This document shows, in pieces, positions 16,864 to 25,597 of a stretch of DNA of 33,439 bases; position 1 is the stretch's first letter; each line of letters opens with the position of its first letter. A model generated the notes under the pieces. It saw nothing but the letters and a program-made list of their open reading frames with translations. It was not told where the DNA came from and ran no database searches. The stretch comes from an uncultured Clostridia bacterium. Lineage in GTDB: Bacteria > Bacillota > Clostridia > UBA1212 > SIG427. The stretch is from the NCBI GenBank assembly GCA_945965275.1, contig CAMFNB010000014.1, positions 1-33,439 on the forward strand. Direction: 5' to 3'. The position numbers were made by a program, and so were the translations under genes.

Positions 16864-17403
16864 TCAATAATCAAAAATTTCGCCGTTCTTTTTAAGTTCG
16901 TTGACCTTTTCGATGATTTCGCTTATTGCTTCTGCCCTGTCTGTTTCATTGGGTACGATAACGGTTGAATATTTGGTATACAAGGGAACTCGCTGCATAT
17001 ACATATTATGAAAGTCCTTGTTCGAAATATTTTTCAGAAGCGGTCTTCGTTCCTTTACCCAGTCAGGTGTGTTTATTATTTTATAGAAACCTCTCTTGAG
17101 GTAAATTGAATATGTTTCTTCGTTTACGAGAGCCTCAATAGCAGCAGGTCTTGTGACAATTCCGCCGCCTGTGGAAATAACGACACCTTCCGACTCTCCG
17201 AGCTTCTTTGCAAGAAGTTCTTCAAGCTGTCGGAACTTATCCTCTCCGAACTTAGAAAAAATATCTTCTATCTTCATATGGACCTTTTCTTCGATTACGG
17301 TATCCATATCAATAAACCTGCAGTTAAGTTGTTCGGCAATTGCCTTTCCGACGGAGGACTTTCCGGAGCACGGCATACCAAGTAACACTATTCTTTTATA
17401 CAT
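16864..17403 (-). CDS. aroK: Shikimate kinase
   Basis: 179 residues from the ATG at 17403 with GAGGAG 8 bases upstream. Walker A is GMPCSGKSS (residues 9-17). The shikimate-binding acid is in FIDMDTVIE, the GGG loop in VISTGGGIV, and the lid arginine in KERRPLL. It phosphorylates the 3-hydroxyl of shikimate in the pathway to chorismate and aromatic amino acids. The start overlaps the trmFO stop by 8 bp. No other aro gene is near, so the grouping is by position only. Confidence 0.95.
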   Translation of the reverse strand: MYKRIVLLGMPCSGKSSVGKAIAEQLNCRFIDMDTVIEEKVHMKIEDIFSKFGEDKFRQLEELLAKKLGESEGVVISTGGGIVTRPAAIEALVNEETYSIYLKRGFYKIINTPDWVKERRPLLKNISNKDFHNMYMQRVPLYTKYSTVIVPNETDRAEAISEIIEKVNELKKNGEIFDY

Positions 17404-18745
17404 TCCAAAGCTCCTCAATTACAGAAAGTGCATATTCGGAAATTGCTTCTCTGTGTTCTTTCTTGTCCTTCTTTTTGAATTTGCGTTTTGCAATTTCTTC
17501 GGTTTCCTCTATTATACCAAAATTCATGCCCATTGGCTGAAAATCTTCGCCTTTGTATTCAGCAACATAAGCAGCCAAAGCTCCGGTTGCTGTTGTTCTC
17601 GGTAAAATGAGTTTCTCCTCTCCGAGAATTTCCCTTGCAGCATTTATTCCGGCCACCATTCCCGAATTTGCAGATTCCATGTATCCTTCAACACCGGTAA
17701 TCTGACCGGCAAAATATACTCTGCGATTTCCGAAACCGAGTTTCTCAGATTCAGTTACTTCATATGTTCTGTCCAACACACCCGGTGATTTGATATATGT
17801 GTTTTTATGCATAACACCGTAACGGGCAAATTCGGCATTTTCAAGTCCCGGAATCATTCCGAAGACCCTCTTCTGTTCGCTGAATTTAAGACGGGTCTGG
17901 AAACCGACGATATTATACATTTTACCGTCAGTGTCATCACGCCTGAGCTGAACCACTGCATAGTTTTTTGAACCGTCGGGATTATCCAGTCCCACAGGCT
18001 TCAGCGGGCCGAATCGCATTGTGTCGGTTCCTCTGTGAGCCATGGACTCTATCGGCATGCAGCCCTCATAGAGCATCTTTTTGTCAAAGTCATGAACCTC
18101 CGCGGTTTCAGCATTTACAAGTGCTTCACAGAAAGCAAGATACTGCTCTTTGTTCATCGGACAATTGATATAGTCGGCAGTTCCTTTGTTGTATCTTGCA
18201 GCCATAAAAGCAATATCCATGTTAATGGAATCCCTGTAAACAATAGGTGCTGCCGCATCAAAGAAATTAAGTTTCGTAAGCCCGAACTGTTTTGAGAGAT
18301 TGCCGAGAAGTCCTTCGGATGTAAGAGGGCCCGTTGCGATTATGACAGTCGTATTTTCAGGGAGTTCGTCAACTGAATTTACTTCTTCGTATCTTATCTC
18401 AATATTCGGATTTTCTTTTATTTCTTTTGTGATTTTTTCCGCGAACAATTCTCTGTCAACTGCCAGGGCTCCTCCTGCCGGGATTCTGGTTTCATCGGCA
18501 ATGCGGATGTTAAGAGAACCCATACGACGCATTTCTTCCTTCATGAGTCCTGTTGCCGTTGAAAGATCTTCTGCTTTAAATGAATTGCTGCACACAAGCT
18601 CACCCAAGAGATCAAGACTGTGTGCAGGAGATTTTTTATTTGGTTTCATCTCATGCAAAACGACGGACACGCCCAAGCGTGCAGCCTGATATGCTGCCTC
18701 CGCACCTGCTAATCCGCCGCCGATAACATAAATTTTTTTGTCCAT
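17396..18745 (-). CDS. trmFO: Methylenetetrahydrofolate-tRNA-(uracil-5-)-methyltransferase TrmFO
   Basis: 449 residues from the ATG at 18745. The FAD dinucleotide motif is GGGLAGAEAA near the N-terminus. Family signatures include PAHSLDLLGELVCSNSFK, with the catalytic-site cysteine, and the C-terminal YFAGQITGVEGYMESANSG. The enzyme makes 5-methyluridine at position 54 of tRNA using methylenetetrahydrofolate and FADH2. It lies just after topA, the usual neighbour in Firmicutes. Confidence 0.97.
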   Translation of the reverse strand: MDKKIYVIGGGLAGAEAAYQAARLGVSVVLHEMKPNKKSPAHSLDLLGELVCSNSFKAEDLSTATGLMKEEMRRMGSLNIRIADETRIPAGGALAVDRELFAEKITKEIKENPNIEIRYEEVNSVDELPENTTVIIATGPLTSEGLLGNLSKQFGLTKLNFFDAAAPIVYRDSINMDIAFMAARYNKGTADYINCPMNKEQYLAFCEALVNAETAEVHDFDKKMLYEGCMPIESMAHRGTDTMRFGPLKPVGLDNPDGSKNYAVVQLRRDDTDGKMYNIVGFQTRLKFSEQKRVFGMIPGLENAEFARYGVMHKNTYIKSPGVLDRTYEVTESEKLGFGNRRVYFAGQITGVEGYMESANSGMVAGINAAREILGEEKLILPRTTATGALAAYVAEYKGEDFQPMGMNFGIIEETEEIAKRKFKKKDKKEHREAISEYALSVIEELWNV

Positions 18746-18749
18746 CAAT

Positions 18750-20846
18750 TTAGGAATCCTTCTTATGTGTGTATTTGCAGTCGTTGTTGCTGCAAATCAG
18801 ATAGTTTTTTCTGTTCATTATTATATCCATTCTGCTTCCGCACTTAGGGCACTTCCGGTCAGTAGGAATATTCCATGAATTAAATTTACAATCCGGATAT
18901 CCGGAACATGTTACATACTTTCTTCCGGATTTTGTTTTTCTGTAGATAAGCATCTTTCCGCAGTCAGGACACGGAATACCTGCTTCTTCCACGATAGTCT
19001 TTGTGTTTCTGCACTCAGGGAATCCCGGACATGCAAGGAATTTACCGTACTTACCTGTCTTGTAAACCATGAGTCTTCCGCACTTGTCACAGACAACATC
19101 TGAAACAGGATCCTGAATAACAACCTTTTCTACTTCCTGTTCTGCCTTGTGAAGCTTTGGTTCAAAACCGTTGTAGAATTCTCTTATTACATCATTCCAA
19201 ACAAGGACATTTTCCTCAACACGGTCAAGTTCTTCTTCCATGTGTGCCGTGAAATCCACGTCAACAATTTCTTCGAAGCTCTGCTTCATGATTGTGTTTA
19301 CGATTTTACCGAGTTCTGTCGGGAAAAGTGTTCTCTTTTCTTTTCCGACATAGCCTCTGGCCTGAATTGTTGAAACGATTGAAGCGTATGTACTCGGGCG
19401 ACCGATTCCGTATTCTTCCATTGCTTTTACAAGAGAACCTTCAGTATATCTTGCCGGAGGCTGTGTGAAGTGCTGTGCTTCCTTGATGCCAAGTACATCA
19501 GGAGTCTCGCCTTCAGTAAGTTCCGGAATATTTCCTGCCTCTTCTTCATCACCTTCAATTGCAACTGCATAAACAGATGTAAAGCCCGGAAATTTAACAG
19601 TTGAGCCGCTTGCTTTGAACACGTAACCTGCTGCTTCTATTTCAGCTACGCTTGTATTATATACACAGTCTGCCATTTGGCTGGCAACAAAGCGCTCGAA
19701 TATAAGCTTGTAAATCTTATATAAATCAGGCTGAAGAACGGATGAAAGTTTTTCAGGCTTAAGATCAAGATTAACAGGTCTGATTGCTTCGTGTGCGTCC
19801 TGAGCTGAGTTCTTGTTTTTGTAGAATCTTCTTGACTTCGGAAGATATGAATCGCCGAAGTTCTCTTTGATGTATTTTTCTGCTGCATTTGCGGCATCAC
19901 TCGAGATACGAACAGAGTCTGTTCTGATATATGTAACAAGACCCGTAAGACCTCCGGCTGACTTACCCAAGTCAATGCCTTCGAAAAGCTGCTGTGCGGC
20001 ACGCATTGTACGTGATGTTGTAAATCCGAGTTTTCTTGAAGCTTCCTGCTGAAGTGTTGATGTTGTGAAAGGTGCAAACGGACTTCTCTTCTTCTCTCCG
20101 TTTTTTACAGATGTTACTTTAAACTCAGCGTCTGAAACGGCATTTTTGATTTTGAGTGCTTCCGCTTCGTTTTCAACATTTATTTTACCGTTCTTGTCAC
20201 CGAAAAACTTAGCAACAAACTCATACTTTTTGAGAGGCTTTTCTGCCTGTTTGCGAAGCTTTGCGTCAATTGTCCAGTATTCCTTCGGAATAAAGGCATC
20301 GATTTCTTCTTCTCTGTCGCAGATGAGTCTTGTTACCACTGACTGAACACGTCCGGCTGAAAGACCCTTCTTAACTTTCTTCCAAAGAATCGGGCTGATT
20401 TTGTATCCCACGATTCTGTCAAGAACTCTTCTTGCCTGATAAGCATCAACAAGGCCTCTGTCGATTGCTCTCGGATTTGCAATTGCTTCCTTAACAGCTG
20501 TCTGTGTGATTTCGTGAATCGGCACACGGCATACATCTTTATCGGCTATTCCCAGGATGTACTGAAGGTGCCATGAAATTGCTTCTCCCTCACGGTCAGG
20601 GTCAGTTGCAAGATACACTTTCTTAGCAGCAGCTGCTGCTTTTTTCAAATCTTTGATTGTCTGGGCTTTGCCTCTGATATTTATATATTGCGGTTCAAAG
20701 TTATTATCAAGATCTACCGCTATTCTGCTCTTCGGAAGGTCTCTCAAATGACCTACTGAAGGAAGAACTTCATACTTAGGGCCAAGAAACTTTTTGATTG
20801 TTTTGGCCTTAGACGGCGATTCCACTATAACTAAATAATCTGACAT
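18750..20846 (-). CDS. topA: DNA topoisomerase I
   Basis: 698 residues. The Toprim domain holds Glu9 (IVESPSKAKT) and the Asp triad near residues 82-86 (TDPDREGEA). The DNA-cleaving tyrosine is Tyr306 in TYIRTDSVRIS. Three C-terminal four-cysteine zinc ribbons follow (CDKCG, CPDCG and CPKCG starts), as in full-length bacterial enzymes. It relaxes negative supercoils. ATG at 20846 has GAGGTGA 5 bases upstream. Its own promoter lies next to the vapBC hairpin. Confidence 0.98.
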   Translation of the reverse strand: MSDYLVIVESPSKAKTIKKFLGPKYEVLPSVGHLRDLPKSRIAVDLDNNFEPQYINIRGKAQTIKDLKKAAAAAKKVYLATDPDREGEAISWHLQYILGIADKDVCRVPIHEITQTAVKEAIANPRAIDRGLVDAYQARRVLDRIVGYKISPILWKKVKKGLSAGRVQSVVTRLICDREEEIDAFIPKEYWTIDAKLRKQAEKPLKKYEFVAKFFGDKNGKINVENEAEALKIKNAVSDAEFKVTSVKNGEKKRSPFAPFTTSTLQQEASRKLGFTTSRTMRAAQQLFEGIDLGKSAGGLTGLVTYIRTDSVRISSDAANAAEKYIKENFGDSYLPKSRRFYKNKNSAQDAHEAIRPVNLDLKPEKLSSVLQPDLYKIYKLIFERFVASQMADCVYNTSVAEIEAAGYVFKASGSTVKFPGFTSVYAVAIEGDEEEAGNIPELTEGETPDVLGIKEAQHFTQPPARYTEGSLVKAMEEYGIGRPSTYASIVSTIQARGYVGKEKRTLFPTELGKIVNTIMKQSFEEIVDVDFTAHMEEELDRVEENVLVWNDVIREFYNGFEPKLHKAEQEVEKVVIQDPVSDVVCDKCGRLMVYKTGKYGKFLACPGFPECRNTKTIVEEAGIPCPDCGKMLIYRKTKSGRKYVTCSGYPDCKFNSWNIPTDRKCPKCGSRMDIIMNRKNYLICSNNDCKYTHKKDS

Positions 20847-20908
20847 ACAGTCACCTCAAATGCTTTATTTTTCGTGCTTTAGGCAGTACGTTCTTTGCAA
20901 CGTGCGAA

Positions 20909-20938
20909 ATTATATATTATATAGTACATAATTGTCAA
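20909..20938 (-). promoter_or_regulatory. topA promoter
   Basis: On the minus strand, a perfect TTGACA (20938-20933), an 18-bp spacer and a perfect TATAAT (20914-20909) precede topA by about 60 bp. The spacer is entirely AT-rich. Confidence 0.75.
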
Positions 20939-20939
20939 A

Positions 20940-20970
20940 CAAGGGCATTTTCGTTGTGAAAATGCCCTTG
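20940..20970 (-). terminator. Hairpin terminator after vapC, abutting the topA promoter
   Basis: A perfect 13-bp inverted repeat with a 5-base loop. On the minus strand it is followed only by TTTGACAATT, so the U-run is short and merges with the topA -35. A terminator function is likely but efficiency is uncertain. Confidence 0.65.
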
Positions 20971-20989
20971 AAGTATTCTGTGTGATATA

Positions 20990-21391
20990 TCATTTGGTCC
21001 AGTCTTCAACTTTCAGTCCTTCAACCCGCTCAAACTCCCTTGTATTGTTTGTGACTAAGGTGAGATTTTCAGACAAAGCATGGCCTGCGATAAGAGTGTC
21101 AATGGGGCCGATTTTGTTTCCCTTTAATTCCAGACGTGCCATAACATTTCCATACATTGCAGCTGCGCTTGAGTCAAACGAGATAATCGGAATATTTTTC
21201 AGAAAAGCAAGCAGAACTCTCATATTCTTTGCTTTCCGTTCACTTTTTTCGATGCCATGCATAAGCTCAGCAAATGTAAGCGAGGATATGCAGACAGCAT
21301 CCTCAGAAATTCCGCTGAATTTTCTTTTCAGTATTTCAGAGCTTTTCTTCATGATAAAGATGCATATATTTGTATCCAACATATATTTCAT
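20990..21391 (-). CDS. vapC: VapC-type PIN-domain ribonuclease toxin
   Basis: 133 residues. The PIN acidic residues are Asp6 (MLDTNIC), Glu42 (FAELMHGIEKSE) and Asp98 (GPIDTLIAGHA), with the terminal TNNTREF segment. These bind Mg2+ or Mn2+ for RNA cleavage, typically of tRNA or rRNA. It overlaps the antitoxin gene by 4 bp, the normal coupling of vapBC. The pair is accessory, between topA and dprA. Confidence 0.94.
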   Translation of the reverse strand: MKYMLDTNICIFIMKKSSEILKRKFSGISEDAVCISSLTFAELMHGIEKSERKAKNMRVLLAFLKNIPIISFDSSAAAMYGNVMARLELKGNKIGPIDTLIAGHALSENLTLVTNNTREFERVEGLKVEDWTK

Positions 21392-21627
21392 AGTTCAATA
21401 TCTCTTTCCTGCTCGTCATAAACCGGCCTTCCGTCCGGAAAGAAGTCGTCCGTAGCCTGACCCATTGCCTCAAACAAAGAATCCCATCCCTTTTTCTTCG
21501 GCATGAGTATAACCATATCATCAATCCTGTTTACAAGAACTTCTTCTGTTCCCTCGGGGAACCTGTATTCTTTTGGCAGACGTATAGCCTGACTTCTTCC
21601 GTTTTCAAATATTTTAGCCGTAAGCAT
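21388..21627 (-). CDS. vapB: VapB-type antitoxin (AbrB/MazE-like swapped-hairpin fold)
   Basis: 79 residues from the ATG at 21627, chosen because GAGGTG lies just upstream; the frame extends to 21687 but passes through the promoter. N-terminal TAKIFENGRSQAIRLPKEYRF is the DNA-binding swapped-hairpin of VapB. The acidic C-terminal part (DDFFPDGRPVYDEQERDIEL) should wrap the toxin active site. It neutralises VapC and represses its own promoter through the palindrome just upstream. Confidence 0.92.
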   Translation of the reverse strand: MLTAKIFENGRSQAIRLPKEYRFPEGTEEVLVNRIDDMVILMPKKKGWDSLFEAMGQATDDFFPDGRPVYDEQERDIEL

Positions 21628-21645
21628 TTTCATCACCTCGGCATC

Positions 21646-21675
21646 AGTATATACCAAAGTATATATCTCGGTCAA
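21646..21675 (-). promoter_or_regulatory. vapBC promoter with operator palindrome
   Basis: On the minus strand TTGACC (21675-21670), an 18-bp spacer and TATACT (21651-21646) form the promoter. The perfect inverted repeat TATATAC-N4-GTATATA (21648-21665) covers the spacer and part of the -10, as expected for autorepression by VapB alone or with VapC. Confidence 0.7.
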
Positions 21676-21683
21676 TAATTTCA

Positions 21684-22316
21684 TCATGTCGTTAAAGCTG
21701 TGTCCTTTCTTCTGTTTTTTCTTATATACTTTTTTTCATATTCCGGGTCATACAAGACACCCGAACGGGACAATTTGAATGTGATATCCAAAGTGTCGGT
21801 ATCATCTCCGAGCTGCAGTTCATCTACATTGCAATTATAGTGAACATGAGCGGAAAACAAAGCATCGTTTCCTTCTCTTTTCACTAACGGTTTTTCACAT
21901 ATTTTTTTCCATTCCTCTTCACTGCCCTCAAAGTACACATCCTCGAGCTTTGCGCAGTTGAGAAAGGCATTTTCTCCGACTTCCAATATGTTCTTACCGA
22001 GTGTGATTTTTTTAAGATTTGTGCATCCGGCAAATGCGTATGGCTCAAGTACTTTCATTGCAGAAGACAGAATGATATCAGTGACTCCGGTTTGCCCTTC
22101 GAAAAGATTGCTGTGAATAGCATAAATATCAACTATTCTGTCATAACTGTTTTTCCCTCTTGCGGGTATCTTTACAACACCATTAAGATTATCTCCCGCC
22201 CAAAATGCTCCTATTGGCATCATAGACAGATGGAGACTCCAGCAAACTAAATGCAAAGCAAGCGGCTTCGGATATTCAATGTCCTTTACTTTTTCTCTGA
22301 ACTCTTCGTAATTCAT
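21684..22316 (-). CDS. BspA-type leucine-rich-repeat protein (cytoplasmic)
   Basis: 210 residues from the ATG at 22316 with AAGGAG 6 bases upstream; the longer frame begins at a TTG inside this site. The middle part has LRR_5 type repeats, visible as VTDIILSSAMKVLEPYAFAG, CTNLKKITLGKNILEVGENA and CAKLEDVYFEG. There is no signal peptide or membrane helix. Such repeats usually bind proteins. The C-terminus is very basic (KKYIRKNRRK). It is followed by vapBC and lies in the same insert. No specific role can be assigned. Confidence 0.8.
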   Translation of the reverse strand: MNYEEFREKVKDIEYPKPLALHLVCWSLHLSMMPIGAFWAGDNLNGVVKIPARGKNSYDRIVDIYAIHSNLFEGQTGVTDIILSSAMKVLEPYAFAGCTNLKKITLGKNILEVGENAFLNCAKLEDVYFEGSEEEWKKICEKPLVKREGNDALFSAHVHYNCNVDELQLGDDTDTLDITFKLSRSGVLYDPEYEKKYIRKNRRKDTALTT

Positions 22317-22382
22317 ATATTTCTCCTTCAAGTAAACATACGAATTATTTTATGCAGGTTATGAGTCAAAAACAGTTCAGTG

Positions 22383-23492
22383 TCATCCCACTTCAAATCC
22401 CCCGCTTTTCCTTCTTGTGATTACGCCTTTAATCTCAAGAATTGTTATAGCATTAAGTATCTCACTGAACTTAAGTCCCGTAGCCTGTTGAATTTTATCA
22501 GGTGTGTTGTTGCCTTTCTCGATTGCTTTTGCCACAGCCAGATTTGTCCCTTCAAGTCCCGTTATGCTTTCAAGCAGTTTCTTAGGCGGCACCTTGTCTG
22601 TTTTATATCCAAGCTCCCTTATAACGTCTTTGTAATCCGTGCAGCATACGGCACATCTTTTAAGAAGATTGTTTGTTCCTTCACTGAGCGCACTGTCTAT
22701 GTTCCCCGGCAAAGCAAAAATTGTTCTGTTCTCTTCAATTGCCCGCTCAACAGTTATCATTGTTCCTGATGAAGCCGCCGCCTCACAAACAATAAGTCCG
22801 TCGGACAATCCTGCGATTATTCTGTTTCTCATGGGAAAATAGTATTTATTCGGTGTCGTTCCCGGCGGATATTCTGACATCACACATCCGAACTCCTTGA
22901 TTTTGTAATACAGATGAAGATTTTCATAAGGATAAATCACATCAGCGCCTCCGCCTAATACAGCCAGTGTATATCCGCCTGCCGTAAGAGCGCCTTCGTG
23001 TGCTCTTGAGTCACTCCCTCTTGCCATGCCGCTTACTATTCCCACACCCAGATATGCAAGCTCTGCAGACAGTTTAAAAGCACACCTCGATCCGTATTGA
23101 GAACAGCCTCTTGCCCCCACAACGGAAATAAGGGGCATAGACGGGTTCTTTATTTCCGGCAGAGTTCCGTAATAGTAAAGGACAGCAGGAGGCATGTATA
23201 TTTCTTTCAGATTTTTCGGATAATCAGCCTTTGTGAAATATGTTATCTTCCCCTCATTCAGTTTTGCTTTGTCTTCTATGTCATACGCCTTTTCTCTTAA
23301 ATACGGGTCTGCAATTTTCTCTGCCAGTTTCTTTTTTGTTGCCACTGTATCAGGCATAAGTTCAGGAGTTTCCGCTTCCCACACCTTTTCTGCGGTTCCG
23401 AAAGCCTTTATCAAATCCTGATAAACAGTTTTGTACCCGGAGCCCAGTTCTCCCAGCCATATCCACAGTACTTCTTCACTTACTTTATTCAT
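22383..23492 (-). CDS. dprA: DNA-processing protein DprA
   Basis: 369 residues. An N-terminal helical part is followed by the Rossmann-like Smf domain with VVGARGCSQYG, SGMARGSDSRAHEGAL, AVLGGGADVIYPYENL and SEYPPGTTPNKYYFPMRN. A small winged helix closes the protein (from about 300). It loads RecA on incoming single-stranded DNA in transformation. ATG at 23492 with AGGTGA 5 bases upstream, 8 bp after comM. With comM this suggests a competence apparatus. Confidence 0.96.
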   Translation of the reverse strand: MNKVSEEVLWIWLGELGSGYKTVYQDLIKAFGTAEKVWEAETPELMPDTVATKKKLAEKIADPYLREKAYDIEDKAKLNEGKITYFTKADYPKNLKEIYMPPAVLYYYGTLPEIKNPSMPLISVVGARGCSQYGSRCAFKLSAELAYLGVGIVSGMARGSDSRAHEGALTAGGYTLAVLGGGADVIYPYENLHLYYKIKEFGCVMSEYPPGTTPNKYYFPMRNRIIAGLSDGLIVCEAAASSGTMITVERAIEENRTIFALPGNIDSALSEGTNNLLKRCAVCCTDYKDVIRELGYKTDKVPPKKLLESITGLEGTNLAVAKAIEKGNNTPDKIQQATGLKFSEILNAITILEIKGVITRRKSGGFEVG

Positions 23493-23500
23493 GCTGTCAC

Positions 23501-25036
23501 CTATACAAATCTTTTTATTTGATCCAATGCGCGATATTGAAGGGCTTCGCCGATGTGAAATGCCAATATATTCTCTGACTGATTTAAATCCGCTATCGTT
23601 CTTGCAACACGGAGAATCTTTTCATAAGACCGCATGCTGAACTCGCTCTCATCGGAGGCTGACATCAAAAGCTGAATGCCCTCTTTGTCAGGACGACAAA
23701 ACCTTTCAATAGTTTCCCGATCCATTTGAGCGTTACATTTGAAGGGATAGGCAGCATAACGCTCTTCCTGAATCTTTCGCGCATGAATAACTCTCTTTCG
23801 AATTTCGGAAGAGGGTTCTTCTTTTATGTCTTCTGTCATTTTGTCTATGGGTAATCTTCTGGCTATTATCTGGAGATCAATTCTGTCCAAAAAAGGAATT
23901 GACAGTTTTCCTATTCTTGATTTGATTTGTGTTCTGTTGCAGTTGCATTTGTTTCCGTCTTCAAACAGGTTGCCGCACTTGCACGGATTGGCCGCACCCA
24001 CAAACATAAAATTTGCAGGCATGGATTCACTTATTCCTACGTGGGATATTTTCACGCAGCCCGTGGCCATCGGTTCCTTTATAAGTTCAATGATTCTGCT
24101 TTCGGCTTCCGTTATCTCGTCAAAGAAAAGCACACCGTTGTGAGCAAGGGACATCTCACCTATTTTCAGAGGCCTTCCGCCTCCTGTCAGACCCTTTTGA
24201 GTTACGGTATTGAAAACCTTTCTGAACGGTCTTTTAGTGATGAGCGGAACTGCTCGTTCTATCTTTCCCGCCATACTGTACACTGCAGTTGTTTGCGCGC
24301 TTTCCTCAAAAGTCATGGGCGGTAAAATTGACGGCAAACACTCTGCCATCATGCTCTTTCCGCATCCGGCCGCTCCCAGCATAATTATATTGTGACCGCC
24401 TGCAGCCGCTACCTCAAGTGCTCTTTTGCACTCGTGCTGTCCTGCGACCGAAGCAAAATCCGCTTCGTGATATTCTTCACCGGGGATATAGTTTTTCCTT
24501 CCGTCTCCCGTAAAAATGCCTTCATCCTTATCTGACAGCTGAGTTACAGCCTGTCTTAAACTGGTGGATCCTATCACGTTAACCCCGGGACAAAGCATTG
24601 CCTCTCTTAAGTTTTCCCTGGGTACGAGAAATCTTTTGATACCGTTTTTCTTTCCTTCGGTAATCATCGGTAAAATGCCGTTAACTGCCTTAAGCTTGCC
24701 GTCCAGAGAAAGCTCTCCGACCATTACCACATCTTTAAGTGCAGTTGCTTCAATAATGCCTTCCGCTCCGAGAATGCTGACTGCAATGGGAAGATCAAGT
24801 GCCGTTCCTTCTTTACGCGTTGACGGAGGTGCCAGATTGATAATGACCTTGCCGAGAGGAAAATTAAAGGATTGATTTCCGAATGCAGTCCATATTCTTT
24901 TTCTGGACTCTTTTACAGCGGCATCGCCCATGCCTATAATGTCAAAATCGGGTATACCCCTGCTGATATTTGCTTCCACGGTTACCGGGAATACTTTTAT
25001 GCCGTTCGTACTGAATGACAATACATCAGATACCAA
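23501..25036 (-). CDS. comM: ComM/YifB-family AAA+ helicase (Mg-chelatase-like)
   Basis: 511 residues. The N-terminal domain has a Lon-protease-like fold (ISRGIPDFDIIGMGDAAVKESR). The AAA+ core shows Walker A (GAAGCGKSMMAE, slightly unusual) and Walker B (GVLFFDEITE), with a Cys-rich NPCKCGN loop and the C-terminal YifB domain. ComM promotes branch migration in natural transformation. Start is TTG at 25036, because GGAGGTGG lies 7 bases before it and no ATG fits. The ribosome site is complementary to an upstream stretch. It forms a pair with dprA. Confidence 0.94.
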   Translation of the reverse strand: MVSDVLSFSTNGIKVFPVTVEANISRGIPDFDIIGMGDAAVKESRKRIWTAFGNQSFNFPLGKVIINLAPPSTRKEGTALDLPIAVSILGAEGIIEATALKDVVMVGELSLDGKLKAVNGILPMITEGKKNGIKRFLVPRENLREAMLCPGVNVIGSTSLRQAVTQLSDKDEGIFTGDGRKNYIPGEEYHEADFASVAGQHECKRALEVAAAGGHNIIMLGAAGCGKSMMAECLPSILPPMTFEESAQTTAVYSMAGKIERAVPLITKRPFRKVFNTVTQKGLTGGGRPLKIGEMSLAHNGVLFFDEITEAESRIIELIKEPMATGCVKISHVGISESMPANFMFVGAANPCKCGNLFEDGNKCNCNRTQIKSRIGKLSIPFLDRIDLQIIARRLPIDKMTEDIKEEPSSEIRKRVIHARKIQEERYAAYPFKCNAQMDRETIERFCRPDKEGIQLLMSASDESEFSMRSYEKILRVARTIADLNQSENILAFHIGEALQYRALDQIKRFV

Positions 25037-25038
25037 AA

Positions 25039-25095
25039 AACCACCTCCGTAAAACAGCGTAGGAAAATGCTATTTCACAAGAAGGTGGTTGTCAA
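25039..25095 (-). promoter_or_regulatory. comM promoter and inverted repeat over its ribosome site
   Basis: On the minus strand a perfect TTGACA (25095-25090), 17-bp spacer and TAGCAT (25072-25067) form a possible promoter. AACCACCT (25090-25083) can pair with AGGTGGTT (25046-25039), which contains the comM ribosome binding site. The hairpin would form only in transcripts that start farther upstream, such as read-through from nrdR. Confidence 0.4.
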
Positions 25096-25138
25096 AACTT
25101 TACCAATTATTTCCCGTCTTTTCGGGAGTGTCGATTTT

Positions 25139-25594
25139 TTATTTCTCTTTCATAATCTTTGAAAGCTCAGCCATAAATGTGTCAATGTCCTTGAACTCAC
25201 GATATACGGAAGCAAATCTTACATAAGCAACCTGATCAAGGTCTTTTAATGCTGTCATTAATATTTCCCCGATTTCGGTTGTTGAAACTTCTTTTTTCAT
25301 GCTGTTGTAAAGCTGTGCTTCTATTGAATCAACAAGCTTTTCAATTTGCTGTACGGACACAGGTCTTTTCTCACATGCTTTTACAATGCCGCCGAGAATC
25401 TTGTTTCTGTCAAAAGCCTGTCTGGTTCCGTCTTTCTTCACAACCATAAGAGGCACGGTTTCAACCTTCTCATAAGTTGTAAAACGTGAACCGCACTTTG
25501 TGCACTCTCTTCTTCTTCTGATAGAAAGGCCTTCATCGGTTGGTCTTGAGTCTACAACCTTATCTTCATCATTACCGCAAAATGGACACTTCAT
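25139..25594 (-). CDS. nrdR: Transcriptional repressor NrdR
   Basis: 151 residues, normal length. The N-terminal zinc ribbon has its four cysteines in CPFCGN and CTKCGS. The ATP-cone domain (about 46-136, [16 protein letters not shown]) binds ATP or dATP. It represses ribonucleotide reductase genes when dATP is high. ATG at 25594; GGAGG lies in the last codons of the DUF218 gene, so they are co-transcribed. No nrd gene is in the window. Its first 15 codons are copied in the tandem duplication. Confidence 0.97.
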   Translation of the reverse strand: MKCPFCGNDEDKVVDSRPTDEGLSIRRRRECTKCGSRFTTYEKVETVPLMVVKKDGTRQAFDRNKILGGIVKACEKRPVSVQQIEKLVDSIEAQLYNSMKKEVSTTEIGEILMTALKDLDQVAYVRFASVYREFKDIDTFMAELSKIMKEK

Positions 25595-25597
25595 GGC

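Noticed and set aside
22317-22382. Promoter for the LRR gene
   Set aside because: TTGACT is present but only a poor -10 (TAATTC) lies at a proper distance, so I do not list it.
25110-25130. Small hairpin (TCCCG/CGGGA) after nrdR as a terminator
   Set aside because: Only 5 bp of stem and no U-run on the minus strand; the T-run lies on the wrong side for nrdR.
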